This document shows, piece after piece, positions 32,752-41,164 of a stretch of DNA of 43,442 nt. Every line of letters begins with the position of its first letter. Position 1 is the stretch's first letter. This DNA comes from Nocardioides sp. (GTDB lineage: Bacteria > Actinomycetota > Actinomycetes > Propionibacteriales > Nocardioidaceae). The notes below the pieces were generated by a model. It was not told where the DNA came from, did not search any database, and was given only the letters and a program-made list of their open reading frames with translations. The position numbers and the translations under genes are program-made. Location of the stretch: contig NZ_JAEMSS010000009.1 of assembly GCF_016462705.1 (NCBI RefSeq), positions 1 through 43,442 on the forward strand. Reading direction: 5' to 3'.

Positions 32752-33527
32752 GCGGCCAGCTGGCCGGCCGGGTCGCCCTGGTGACCGGCGCGGGTGCCGG
32801 CATCGGCGAAGGCATCGCCCGGAAGTTCGCGGACGAGGGCGCCCACGTGGTGGTCGCCGAGTACGACGAGGAGTCCGGCCGGTCGGTCGCCGACGCGGTG
32901 GGCGGGACCTTCGTGGCCTGCGACGTCACGGTCCGCGAGCAGGTCGAGGCGGCGGTCGCGGCCGCCGTGGCGGCGTACGGCTCCATCGACGTCGTCGTCA
33001 ACAACGCCTGGGGCGGCGGCTCTATCAGCCGGGTCGAGCGCAAGACCGACGAGGCGCTGCTGCACGGGATGCAGGTCGGCTACCTCGGGCCGTTCTGGGC
33101 GATGACCGCCGCGCTCCCCCACATGAAGGAGCGCGGCTGGGGCCGGGTCATCAACATGTGCAGTCTCAACGGCGTCAACGCGCACATGGGCTCGCTGGAG
33201 TACAACGCCGCCAAGGAGGCGCTCCGCGCGCTCACCCGCACGGCGGCCCGGGAGTGGGCGCCGACGGGCGTCACGGTCAACGCGATCTGCCCTGCGGCGA
33301 AGAGCCAGGCGTTCTTCCGGGCGATCGGCGAGTACCCCGAGCTCGAGGCACTCGCCGACGCCGCCAACCCCATGGGCCGGATGGGTGACCCGTACGCCGA
33401 CATCGCGCCCGTCGCGGTGTTCCTGGCCTCCGAGGGCAGCAGCTACCTCACCGGCAACACGCTCTTCGTCGACGGCGGCTCGCACATCAACGGAGCCGCC
33501 TGGGCCCCCGACCTGGACGCCGAGTAG
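32748..33527 (+). CDS. SDR-family oxidoreductase, third gene of the cassette
   Basis: 259-residue classical SDR: TGAGAGIG (13-20), NNAW instead of NNAG (85-88), Ser139-Tyr152-Lys156, and a C-terminal SYLTGNTLFVDGGSHI. The substitution in the NNAG motif is unusual but seen in some SDRs. GTG start with GGAGG 5 nt upstream inside the SnoaL gene. Likely co-translated with the upstream pair. Substrate not known; a hydroxysteroid is plausible. Confidence 0.8.
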   Translation: MSGQLAGRVALVTGAGAGIGEGIARKFADEGAHVVVAEYDEESGRSVADAVGGTFVACDVTVREQVEAAVAAAVAAYGSIDVVVNNAWGGGSISRVERKTDEALLHGMQVGYLGPFWAMTAALPHMKERGWGRVINMCSLNGVNAHMGSLEYNAAKEALRALTRTAAREWAPTGVTVNAICPAAKSQAFFRAIGEYPELEALADAANPMGRMGDPYADIAPVAVFLASEGSSYLTGNTLFVDGGSHINGAAWAPDLDAE

Positions 33528-33595
33528 CGCTGCCCGGACGGCCCCGGGGGCGATCGCCGTACGTAGCCGCCGCGGCCCACGTTCGTTGACGTGAC

Positions 33596-34570
33596 GTGCG
33601 TCTCGTTCGTGCCCTGACCTCGCTCGTCGTCGCTGCCGTCGTGGCCCACGGGCCGGTGGCGCCGCCGGCCATGGCCGGCCCCGCCCAGGGCATCGCCCGA
33701 GCCGCAGCGCCGGCGTGGCTCGACTGCCCGAGCCAGGAGACGTTGCGGTCCGCGCGTGGCGTCGTCCTGCTCGTCCCCGGGACCGGCTCGAAGCCGGAGG
33801 AGGCCTGGTCGTGGGGCTACGCGCCCGCGCTCGCGGCGGACGGCTTCGCGACCTGCACCGTGGCGCTGCCCGACGACGGCCTCGGCAGCTTCACCACCGC
33901 CGCCACCCGGGTGCGCCGGGCCATCAAGGCGACGGCCCGGCTCGCTGAGCGGCGGATCTCGGTGGTCGGGCACAGCCAGGGCGGCGCCCTGCCCGTGTGG
34001 GCCGTGAAGTTCTGGCCGGGCGCGGCCGAGAAGGTCAAGGACGTGATCAGCCTGGCCGGACCTTTCGGCGGGACCCAGCTGGGCAACGAGCTCTGCACCG
34101 CCGGACGGTGCGCGACCCTGGCGTGGCAGCTGCGCGTCGGGGCGCAGCACGTGTCCGCGCTCCAGCACGCCCCGCTCCCCACGGGACGCCGGGCACCCTC
34201 GGTGACCTCGATCGCCGGCCTGTACGACGAGATCGTCCGCCCACAACCGGCAGCCAGCCGGCTCGACGGGGCGGCCAACGTGGTCCTGCAGGACGTCTGC
34301 GCCCACGACCCGTCCGAGCACGGCCTGATCCTGGGCGACCCGGTCGGCTACGCCCTCACCATCGACGCGCTGACCCATCGCGGCCCTGCGGACCCCGGCC
34401 GGCTCCCCGCGACCACCTGCGAGCAGACCTTCATCCCGCACGGCGACCTCGCGGGCTCCTACGTGTTCCTCGAGAGCGTCACCCGGTTCACGACCGGGCT
34501 CCTCGACCCGAGCCGCTGGGTCGACGCGGAGCCGCCCGTCCCCGCCTACGCCCGCCCGTGGGCGGACTGA
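33596..34570 (+). CDS. Secreted alpha/beta-hydrolase lipase
   Basis: 324 residues with a signal peptide (RALTSLVVAAVVAHGPVAPPAMAG, cleavage near 27) and a lipase core: VLLVPGTGSKPEEAW oxyanion region, Ser127 in GHSQGG, Asp211 in GLYDEIV and His242 in DPSEHG. Several Cys (44, 87, 167, 172, 235) suggest disulfides. The layout resembles Candida antarctica lipase B-type bacterial lipases. It could release sterols or fatty acids from esters outside the cell; this is inference. GTG start. It was convergent with hsaF, with stops about 33 bp apart, before the IS inserted. Confidence 0.8.
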   Translation: MRLVRALTSLVVAAVVAHGPVAPPAMAGPAQGIARAAAPAWLDCPSQETLRSARGVVLLVPGTGSKPEEAWSWGYAPALAADGFATCTVALPDDGLGSFTTAATRVRRAIKATARLAERRISVVGHSQGGALPVWAVKFWPGAAEKVKDVISLAGPFGGTQLGNELCTAGRCATLAWQLRVGAQHVSALQHAPLPTGRRAPSVTSIAGLYDEIVRPQPAASRLDGAANVVLQDVCAHDPSEHGLILGDPVGYALTIDALTHRGPADPGRLPATTCEQTFIPHGDLAGSYVFLESVTRFTTGLLDPSRWVDAEPPVPAYARPWAD

Positions 34571-34652
34571 CGGCCGCCCGTTCGCGGGGTTTCATCCACG
34601 GACTAGGTGTACCCCGCCAGGACGTTGGTAGCGGCGAGCCTGGTTGAACGAA

Positions 34653-34711
34653 CGAGAACCTCCGAATGGGATGTGGCTTGTCGAAGGCCCACTCCAACCC
34701 GGAGGTTCTCG
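34653..34711 (+). promoter_or_regulatory. Hairpin that can mask the transposase ribosome-binding site
   Basis: CGAGAACCTCC (34653-34663) is an exact reverse complement of GGAGGTTCTCG (34701-34711), with a 37-nt loop. The right arm is the transposase Shine-Dalgarno plus the first base of its GTG start. mRNA reading in from outside would fold this arm; a transcript starting inside the loop would not. Confidence 0.7.
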
Positions 34712-35679
34712 TGTCCCACGGTAATGCCCGCACCCTGTTCCACGGTCGCCTGCTGATCGTTCAGCGGCATCAGGCCGGCTGGCCTCAGGCCCATATCGCC
34801 AAAGCGATGGGTATCTCGCGCAAGTGTGTGAAGACCTGGATCGACCGGTACGCCGCCGATGGCGAAGCCGGTCTGGTCGACAGGTCCTCGCGTCCGCACT
34901 CGATGCCGACCAGGACCAGCCCCGATGTCGAAGCGCGGGTGGTCGAGCTGCGTCGAGTCGAGCGACGCGGCCAGGACTGGATCGGCGCCGAGCTCGGGTT
35001 GGCGCCACGCACGGTGGCCAGGATCCTGCGGCGGCACCGAGTCCCCTACTTGCACCACTGCGACCCGATCACCGGTGAGGTGATCCGGGCCTCGAAGGTC
35101 ACCGCGGTCCGCTATGAACGCGAACGTCCCGGCGAGCTGGTCCACATGGACGTCAAGAAACTCGGGCGGATTCCCGACGGCGGCGGCTGGGCCGCCCTGG
35201 GTCGTGAGGCCACGGGGGCACACCGACACAAGAAGGAACTGATCGGGTTCGACTTCGTTCACTCAGTCGTCGACGACCACACCCGCTACGCCTACTCAGA
35301 GGTTCTCGAGGACGAGAAGGGCGCCACCTGCGCCGCCTTCTTCCTCCGCGCTGCGGCCGCCTTCGAGGCCGCCGGGATCACCATCGAATCGCTCATCACA
35401 GACAACCACCTGTCCTATCGGCGCAGCCACGACATGAAGTCCGCGACCGCACTGCTCGGCGTCAAGCACATCTTCATCAGACCGATGTGCCCCTGGCAGA
35501 ACGGCAAGGTCGAACGCTTCAACCGCACCATCCAGGTCGAGTGGGCATACCGCCACGTCTTCACCAGCAACGACGAGCGCACCGCGGCCCTTGCGCCCTA
35601 CCTCGAGCGCTACAACACTCAACGCCGTCACAGCGCACTCGGAGGACGACCGCCGATCAGCCGACTGTCACCAACCTGA
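34711..35679 (+). CDS. IS481-family transposase
   Basis: 322 residues. N-terminal helix-turn-helix (GWPQAHIAKAMGISRKCVKTW), then a DDE integrase core: Asp147 (HMDVKKLG), Asp231 (LITDN) and Glu268 (NGKVERFN), with 36 residues between the last two, as in the IS481 family. The usual TDNG reads TDNH. GTG start chosen from GGAGG 5 nt upstream. It looks intact, so the element may still be active. Confidence 0.93.
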   Translation: MSHGNARTLFHGRLLIVQRHQAGWPQAHIAKAMGISRKCVKTWIDRYAADGEAGLVDRSSRPHSMPTRTSPDVEARVVELRRVERRGQDWIGAELGLAPRTVARILRRHRVPYLHHCDPITGEVIRASKVTAVRYERERPGELVHMDVKKLGRIPDGGGWAALGREATGAHRHKKELIGFDFVHSVVDDHTRYAYSEVLEDEKGATCAAFFLRAAAAFEAAGITIESLITDNHLSYRRSHDMKSATALLGVKHIFIRPMCPWQNGKVERFNRTIQVEWAYRHVFTSNDERTAALAPYLERYNTQRRHSALGGRPPISRLSPT

Positions 35680-35692
35680 TGGCCGAGTACAA

Positions 35693-36793
35693 CTAGGAGT
35701 TGGCTGCAGCCTTGTCCTGATCGGCCTTGAGCATGAGCGCGATGTCGATGAGCTGGTCCTCCTGGCCACCGATGAGCTTGCGCCGGCCGGCCTCGAGCAG
35801 GATCTTGGCGCCGGAGACGCCGTAGCGGTCAGCGGCGTTGCCGGCGTGCTTGAGGAACGAGGAGTAGACCCCGGCGTACCCCATCATCAGCGTCATCCGG
35901 TCGAGCTGGCACTCCTCGGGCATGGCCGGCTTGATGACGTCCTCGGACGCGTCGACGATCTGGAGGAAGTCGACGCCCGTGGTCCAGCCGAGCTTGTCGC
36001 AGACGCCGATGAACGCCTCGAGCGGGGTGTTGCCGGCACCGGCACCGAACCGGCGGACCGAGCCGTCGATCTGCGTGGCGCCGGCGCGGGCGGCGATGAC
36101 CGTGTTGGCGACGCCGAGGCCGAGGTTCTCGTGACCGTGGAACCCCACGTCGGCGACGTCACCGATCTCGGCGACGACCGCGGAGACCCGGTCGGCGGTC
36201 TGCTCCATGATCAGCGCACCGGCCGAGTCGACGACGTAGACGCACTGGCAGCCGGCGTCGACCATGATCCGGGCCTGCTTGGCGAGCACCTCCGGCGGCT
36301 GGGTGTGGCTCATCATCAGGAAGCCGACGGTCTCCAGGCCGAGCTCGCGGGCCAGGCCGAAGTGCTGGATCGAGACGTCGGCCTCGGTGCAGTGCGTGGC
36401 GATCCGGCAGATCTGCCCGCCGTTGTCCTGGGCTGCCCGGATGTCGTCCTTGGTGCCGACGCCGGGGAGCATCAGGAACGCGATCTTGGCGCGCTTGGCG
36501 GTCTCGGCCGCGATCTTGATGAGCTCCTGCTCCGGTGTCCTGGAGAACCCGTAGTTGACCGACGAGCCACCGAGACCGTCGCCGTGGGTCACCTCGATGA
36601 CCGGGATGCCCGAGCTGTCGAGGGCCTCGACGATGTCGTGCACCTCCTGGCCGGTGAACTGGTGCCGCTTGTGGTGCGACCCGTCCCGCAGGCAGGTGTC
36701 GGTGAGCCGGAGGTCGAGCTTGCCCCAGGGCTCGTCGCCGTGGGTGCCCGACCAGGTGCGCTCGAGTGCGTTGATGCCAGAACTGTCAGTCAC
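35693..36793 (-). CDS. hsaF: 4-hydroxy-2-oxohexanoate aldolase HsaF
   Basis: Class II pyruvate aldolase splitting 4-hydroxy-2-oxohexanoate into pyruvate and propanal, which is channelled to HsaG. 366 residues. Metal and catalytic motif [18 protein letters not shown] (29-46) and the metal-binding HGHENLG are present; the C-terminal [12 protein letters not shown] fits the dehydrogenase-contact region. GTG start overlaps the hsaG stop by 4 nt. Its TAG stop lies within the 6-bp duplication of the IS481 element, so the protein is unchanged but the original 3' flank is displaced by 1.1 kb. Confidence 0.93.
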   Translation of the reverse strand: MTDSSGINALERTWSGTHGDEPWGKLDLRLTDTCLRDGSHHKRHQFTGQEVHDIVEALDSSGIPVIEVTHGDGLGGSSVNYGFSRTPEQELIKIAAETAKRAKIAFLMLPGVGTKDDIRAAQDNGGQICRIATHCTEADVSIQHFGLARELGLETVGFLMMSHTQPPEVLAKQARIMVDAGCQCVYVVDSAGALIMEQTADRVSAVVAEIGDVADVGFHGHENLGLGVANTVIAARAGATQIDGSVRRFGAGAGNTPLEAFIGVCDKLGWTTGVDFLQIVDASEDVIKPAMPEECQLDRMTLMMGYAGVYSSFLKHAGNAADRYGVSGAKILLEAGRRKLIGGQEDQLIDIALMLKADQDKAAANS

Positions 36794-37677
36794 AGTGCCC
36801 TCGCGATGTTGTCGCCGACCTGCGCGGCGGCGGCGGTCATGATGTCGAGGTTGCCGGAGTAGGGCGGCAGGTAGTCGCCGGCCCCCTCCACCTCCACGAA
36901 GATCGCGACCTTGGTCTGGCCCTTGGTGGCCTCCGACGGCCCGTCGATCTGCGGCTCCTGGAGCAGCCGGTAGCCGGGGACGTACTCCTGGACCGCCTTC
37001 TCCATCGCCACGATCGACTGGACGATCGCGTCGGTGTCGGAGTCCGGCGACACCATGCAGAAGATCGTGTCCCGCATGATCATCGGCGGCTCGGCCGGGT
37101 TGAGGATGATGATCGCCTTGCCCTGCTGGGCACCGCCGATCGACTCCACGCCCGCAGCCGTCGTCCGGGTGAACTCGTCGATGTTGGCTCGGGTGCCGGG
37201 GCCGGCGGAGACCGACGACACCGAGGCGACGATCTCGGCGTACGACACGGTGGCGGCGCGGGAGACCGCGGCGACCATCGGGATGGTGGCCTGGCCGCCG
37301 CAGGTGATCATGTTGACGTTCATCGCGCCGAGGTGCTCGGTCCCGTTGACCGGCGGGATCACGGCGGGCCCGACCGACGCCGGCGTGAGGTCGATGGCCC
37401 GGATGCCCGCCTCCTCGTAGCGCGGCGCGTACTCGCGGTGCACGTAGGCCGACGTCGCCTCGAAGATCAGGTCGGGCAGCTCGTCCTGCTTGAGCAGCCA
37501 GTCGACCCCTTCGTGGCTCGACTCCAGGCCCTTGGCCGCGGCGAGCTTGAGGCCCTCGCTGGAGGGGTCCACGCCGATCATCCAGCGCGGCTCGATCACC
37601 TCGCTGCGCAGCAGCTTGTACATGAGGTCGGTCCCGATGTTGCCGGGCCCGACGATCGCGGCGGTCTTCTTGGTCAT
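36790..37677 (-). CDS. hsaG: Acylating propanal/acetaldehyde dehydrogenase HsaG
   Basis: Converts propanal to propionyl-CoA with NAD and CoA, in complex with HsaF. 295 residues; NAD loop [11 protein letters not shown] (8-18), catalytic Cys126 in [11 protein letters not shown], ending in [24 protein letters not shown] inside the end of hsaE serves as Shine-Dalgarno; the gap to hsaE is 3 nt. Confidence 0.94.
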   Translation of the reverse strand: MTKKTAAIVGPGNIGTDLMYKLLRSEVIEPRWMIGVDPSSEGLKLAAAKGLESSHEGVDWLLKQDELPDLIFEATSAYVHREYAPRYEEAGIRAIDLTPASVGPAVIPPVNGTEHLGAMNVNMITCGGQATIPMVAAVSRAATVSYAEIVASVSSVSAGPGTRANIDEFTRTTAAGVESIGGAQQGKAIIILNPAEPPMIMRDTIFCMVSPDSDTDAIVQSIVAMEKAVQEYVPGYRLLQEPQIDGPSEATKGQTKVAIFVEVEGAGDYLPPYSGNLDIMTAAAAQVGDNIARAL

Positions 37678-37680
37678 CGA

Positions 37681-38490
37681 CTACTCCTCGAACTCTGCGG
37701 TCAGTGTGTCGAAGCCGCTGATCGACGCCTCCACGCGGTCTCCCGGGGCGAACGGCACGAACGGGCCCAGGGCACCGGACAGGACGAGGTGGCCCGCGCG
37801 CAGCGGGTCCCCGAACCGGACGCACTGGACGGCCAGCCAGCGCAGCGCCTCGAGGGGGTCGCCCAGGCACGCGGCGCCGGTGCCGGTCGAGCGCTCCTGC
37901 CCGTTGACGGTCAAGGACATGACCACGTCACGGGGCTCCAGGTCGTCGAGCTTCCGGCCCTCGCGGCCCACGACGAAGAGCCCGCTGGACGCGTTGTCGG
38001 CGACCGTGTCGGTGAAGCCGATGTCCCAGCCCTCGATCCGCGAGTCCACGATCTCCAGCGCCGGCAGCGCGACCTCGACCCGCTCGCGGACCGCCTCGAA
38101 CGTGATCTGGTCCTCGGGGAGGTCGACGTCGGCGGCCATCATGAAGGCCACCTCGGCCTCGACCCGCGGCTGCAGGAGCCGGCGCATCGAGATCGCGGCC
38201 CCCGGAGTGTTGGCAGCGTCACTCACGTCCATCTCGTCGAGCAGGTAGCCGAAGTCGGGCTGGTCGACGCCGAGCTGGTCCTGGACCGCCTTGGACGTCG
38301 CGCCGATCTTGCGGCCCACCACCGTCGCCCCGGCCGCCAGGCGCTTCCGCACCAGGCCCTGCTGCACGGCGTACGCCGCCGGCAGGTCGTCGGTGCCGAT
38401 GAGGTCGCGGACCGGGGCGCAGGGGACCCGGGTCGCCAGAGCGTCGGCCAGCCGCTCCACGGCAGCCGAAATCCGCTCCTCCGAGGTCAC
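37681..38490 (-). CDS. hsaE: 2-hydroxyhexa-2,4-dienoate hydratase HsaE
   Basis: Hydrates the dienoate released by HsaD. 269 residues of the fumarylacetoacetase-like hydratase fold; [19 protein letters not shown] and [12 protein letters not shown] contain the usual Glu metal ligands. GTG start with no Shine-Dalgarno: a -10-like TAGAAT (minus strand, 38497-38502) ends 6 nt before the GTG, so the mRNA is probably leaderless. First gene of hsaEGF, divergent from kstD across 34 bp. Confidence 0.92.
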   Translation of the reverse strand: MTSEERISAAVERLADALATRVPCAPVRDLIGTDDLPAAYAVQQGLVRKRLAAGATVVGRKIGATSKAVQDQLGVDQPDFGYLLDEMDVSDAANTPGAAISMRRLLQPRVEAEVAFMMAADVDLPEDQITFEAVRERVEVALPALEIVDSRIEGWDIGFTDTVADNASSGLFVVGREGRKLDDLEPRDVVMSLTVNGQERSTGTGAACLGDPLEALRWLAVQCVRFGDPLRAGHLVLSGALGPFVPFAPGDRVEASISGFDTLTAEFEE

Positions 38491-38496
38491 GGCGTG

Positions 38497-38516
38497 ATTC
38501 TAGAACCTGTTACAGT
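38497..38516. promoter_or_regulatory. hsaE/kstD bidirectional promoter with KstR box
   Basis: TAGAACCTGTTACA (38501-38514) fits the KstR consensus at all fixed bases. It overlaps outward -10-like elements on both strands: TAGAAT toward hsaE and TACAGT (38511-38516) toward kstD. The whole intergenic region is 34 bp; both start codons lie 6-8 nt from their -10, so both transcripts look leaderless. Confidence 0.85.
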
Positions 38517-38524
38517 TTTGCGCC

Positions 38525-40264
38525 ATGAGCGCCCCCCAGTCGGCCCCTCTGCCGGACGAGGTCGACGTCGTCGTCGTGGGTGCCGGAGCGGCCGGGATGT
38601 CCGCCGCGCTCGCCTCGGCGAAGCAGGGGCTCGACACCGTGCTGCTGGAGAAGAGCGCGTACTTCGGCGGCTCGACCGCACGCAGCGGTGGCGGCGTGTG
38701 GATCCCCGGCAACTACGCCCTGAAGGCGGCCGGCCAGGTGTCCGCCGACGACATGGCCCAGTCCAAGCTCTACCTCGACTCGATCGTCGGCGACGACGTC
38801 CCCAAGGACCGCCGCGACACCTATCTCGACCGCGGCCCCGAGGTCATGGACTTCGTCAGGGAGCACACCCCCCTGCGGTTCACCTGGGTGCCCGGCTACG
38901 CCGACTACCACCCCGAAGCGCCCGGTGGCCGTGCCGCCGGACGCACCTGCGAGCCCATCCCGATGGATGCGCGCTTCCTCGGTGGCGAGCTGGAGCGGCT
39001 GCACCCGCAGTACACCAAGGCTCCGGCCAACATGATCGTCACCCAGGCCGACTTCCGGAAGATCAGCCTCGGCCTGCGGACGCTGCGCGGACCGCTGACC
39101 ATGGTGAAGGTGGTCGTCCGGCGGATGCTCAGCCTGCTGCGCGGGCAGAAGATGTTCGCGATGGGCAACGCGATCGCGATCGGGCTCCGCAAGGGTCTGA
39201 TGGACGCGGGCGTCCCCGTCGTCTACGAGGCCGAGCTCACCGGGCTGGCCCTCGACAACGGCCGCGTGGTCGGGGTCGAGGTCACCCACGACGGCGTGAC
39301 CCGCACCGTCGGCGCCCGCCGCGGTGTCGTGCTGGGCAGCGGTGGGTTCGAGCGCAACCTCGAGCTGCGCGAGAAGTACCTGCCGCAGCCCACCTCCGTG
39401 GACTGGACGACGGGCTCGCAGTTCAACACCGGCGGCGGCCTGCTGGCCGGCATCGCCGCCGGCGCGGGGACCGACCTGCTCGACGACGGCTGGTGGGGGC
39501 CGACGATCCCGCTGCCCAACGGCCCGTGGTTCTGCCTGGCCGAGCGCAACCTGCCCGGCTCGATGATCGTCAACCAGGCCGGTCGGCGCTACATGAACGA
39601 GGCGCTCCCCTACGTCGAGGCCGTGCACGAGATGTACGCCGGCGAGGCGACCGGCGTGGGACACGTGCCGTCGTGGATGGTCATCGACCAGCGTTACCGC
39701 AACCGCTACGTCTTCGCCGGCCTGATGCCGCGCCAGCCGTTCCCGGGCCGGTGGTTCAAGGAGGGCGTGATCAAGAAGTCCTCGACCATCGCGGGACTGG
39801 CCGCCGAGATCGGCGTCCCCGCCGACGCGCTGGAGGCCACGGTCGAGCGGTTCAACGGCTTCGCCCGCAGCGGTGCCGACGAGGACTTCCACCGCGGCGA
39901 GTCGGCGTACGACAAGTACTACTCCGACCACACGGTGAAGCCGAACCCCTCGTTGCACGTCATCGACCAGGCGCCGTTCTACGCGGTCAAGATCGTGCCC
40001 GGTGACCTCGGCACCAAGGGCGGGCTGGTCACCGACGAGCGCGCGCGGGTCCTGCGCCCGGACGGCTCGGTCATCCCGGGCCTGTACGCCGCCGGCAACG
40101 TGTCGTCGGCGGTCATGGGGCACACCTACGCGGGCCCCGGTGCCACGATCGGTCCGGCGCTGGCGTTCGGCTACCTGGCCGCCGAGGACATCGCGACCGC
40201 GTCGGTGGTCGAGGTCGGCGACGGCGGAGCGTCTCGAAACCACCTCAGCGAGGAGTCGGCCTAG
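38525..40264 (+). CDS. kstD: 3-ketosteroid delta1-dehydrogenase KstD
   Basis: FAD enzyme introducing the C1-C2 double bond in ring A of 3-ketosteroids. 579 residues. FAD-binding VVVGAGAAGMSAALA (16-30), active-site segment YADYHPEAPGGR (125-136), and FYAVKIVPGDLGTKGG, whose Tyr486 is the likely equivalent of Tyr487 in rhodococcal KstD1. Residues after about 560 are coded by an interspersed repeat, an apparent C-terminal extension. Overlaps the MaoC gene by 1 nt. Confidence 0.94.
   Translation: MSAPQSAPLPDEVDVVVVGAGAAGMSAALASAKQGLDTVLLEKSAYFGGSTARSGGGVWIPGNYALKAAGQVSADDMAQSKLYLDSIVGDDVPKDRRDTYLDRGPEVMDFVREHTPLRFTWVPGYADYHPEAPGGRAAGRTCEPIPMDARFLGGELERLHPQYTKAPANMIVTQADFRKISLGLRTLRGPLTMVKVVVRRMLSLLRGQKMFAMGNAIAIGLRKGLMDAGVPVVYEAELTGLALDNGRVVGVEVTHDGVTRTVGARRGVVLGSGGFERNLELREKYLPQPTSVDWTTGSQFNTGGGLLAGIAAGAGTDLLDDGWWGPTIPLPNGPWFCLAERNLPGSMIVNQAGRRYMNEALPYVEAVHEMYAGEATGVGHVPSWMVIDQRYRNRYVFAGLMPRQPFPGRWFKEGVIKKSSTIAGLAAEIGVPADALEATVERFNGFARSGADEDFHRGESAYDKYYSDHTVKPNPSLHVIDQAPFYAVKIVPGDLGTKGGLVTDERARVLRPDGSVIPGLYAAGNVSSAVMGHTYAGPGATIGPALAFGYLAAEDIATASVVEVGDGGASRNHLSEESA
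40204..40244 (+). repeat. Palindromic repeat unit inside the kstD 3' end
   Basis: Begins GGTGGTCGAGG and ends GTCTCGAAACCACC, the same ends as the unit at 21589-21626. It is read in frame and codes for about 14 residues near the KstD C-terminus. Confidence 0.65.
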
Positions 40265-41154
40265 TGCCCATCGACGCGGACACGGCCGTCGGCGCGCACG
40301 TCGGCACCACCACGTTCAGCTGGGAGTCGAGCGACGTCCTGCTCTACCACCTGGGGATCGGCGCGGGCTCGCGGCCGGGAGACCACCTCGACCCGCAGGT
40401 CCTGCGCTACACGACCGAGCACACCAGCAACGGGCAGGGCCAGCAGGTCCTGCCGTCGTTCGGTGTCGTGGTGCCGACCTTCCACCAGACCGACCCGCCG
40501 CCGCTCGACCTGCCCGGCTGCGACATCAACCTGGCGCAGGTCGTGCACGGCTCGCAGGCGATCACCGTGCACGCTCCCCTGCCGGTGTCCGGCTCGGCGA
40601 CCCTGACCACGACGCTCACCGACGTCTGGGACAAGGGCAAGGCCGCGGTCATCTGGCAGGAGGGCGTCGCCACGTCAGAGTCGGGCGAGCCGCTGTGGAC
40701 CGTCCGCTCCTCGATCTTCGTCCGCGGGGAGGGCGGCTGGGGCGGCGACCGCGGGACGTCCGAACCCGTCGAGCTCCCGGACCGGTCACCGGACGCCGAG
40801 ACGACGTACGTCATCACACCGCAGCAGGCGCTGCTCTACCGCCTCTGCGGCGACCGCAACCCGCTGCACTCCGACCCGGCGTTCGCCGAGGCTGCGGGAT
40901 TCCCCGCGCCCATCCTGCACGGACTGTGCTCCTACGGCATCGCGCTGCGCGAGCTGACCGACGCCCTCCTCGGTGGTGACGCGGCCCGGGTCGGGGGGTT
41001 CGCCGCGAAGTTCGCCGGCGTCGTCTACCCGGGCGAGACCCTGCGCGTCCGGGGCTGGCACGAGGACGGCCGCATCGTCGGCTCGGCGAGCGTGGCCGGG
41101 GGCGAGCGCGCCGACGCGCCGGTGCTCGGCGACGTGGTCCTGACGCCGGCCTAG
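40264..41154 (+). CDS. chsH3: MaoC-type steroid enoyl-CoA hydratase (ChsH3/Hsd4B-like)
   Basis: Hydrates side-chain enoyl-CoA thioesters of the steroid. 296 residues with two hot-dog domains; the active-site loop LCGDRNPLHSDPAF (about 195-208) carries the Asp and His of the hydratase-2 motif, followed by FPAPILHGLCSYG. The GTG start uses the last base of the kstD stop. The order hsaF-hsaG-hsaE/kstD-hydratase equals Rv3534c-Rv3538, supporting orthology. Confidence 0.9.
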   Translation: MPIDADTAVGAHVGTTTFSWESSDVLLYHLGIGAGSRPGDHLDPQVLRYTTEHTSNGQGQQVLPSFGVVVPTFHQTDPPPLDLPGCDINLAQVVHGSQAITVHAPLPVSGSATLTTTLTDVWDKGKAAVIWQEGVATSESGEPLWTVRSSIFVRGEGGWGGDRGTSEPVELPDRSPDAETTYVITPQQALLYRLCGDRNPLHSDPAFAEAAGFPAPILHGLCSYGIALRELTDALLGGDAARVGGFAAKFAGVVYPGETLRVRGWHEDGRIVGSASVAGGERADAPVLGDVVLTPA

Positions 41155-41164
41155 CCGGGACCGG

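Larger units (their letters stand above)
34608..35691 (+). mobile_element. Complete IS481-family insertion sequence
   Basis: 1084-bp element with terminal inverted repeats of 22 bp (17 matching), starting TGTACCCC on the left and, read inward, TGTACTCG on the right. The 6-bp target duplication ACTAGG flanks it at 34602-34607 and 35692-35697. Transposase spans nearly the whole element. Intact ends and duplication point to a fairly recent insertion. Confidence 0.92.
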
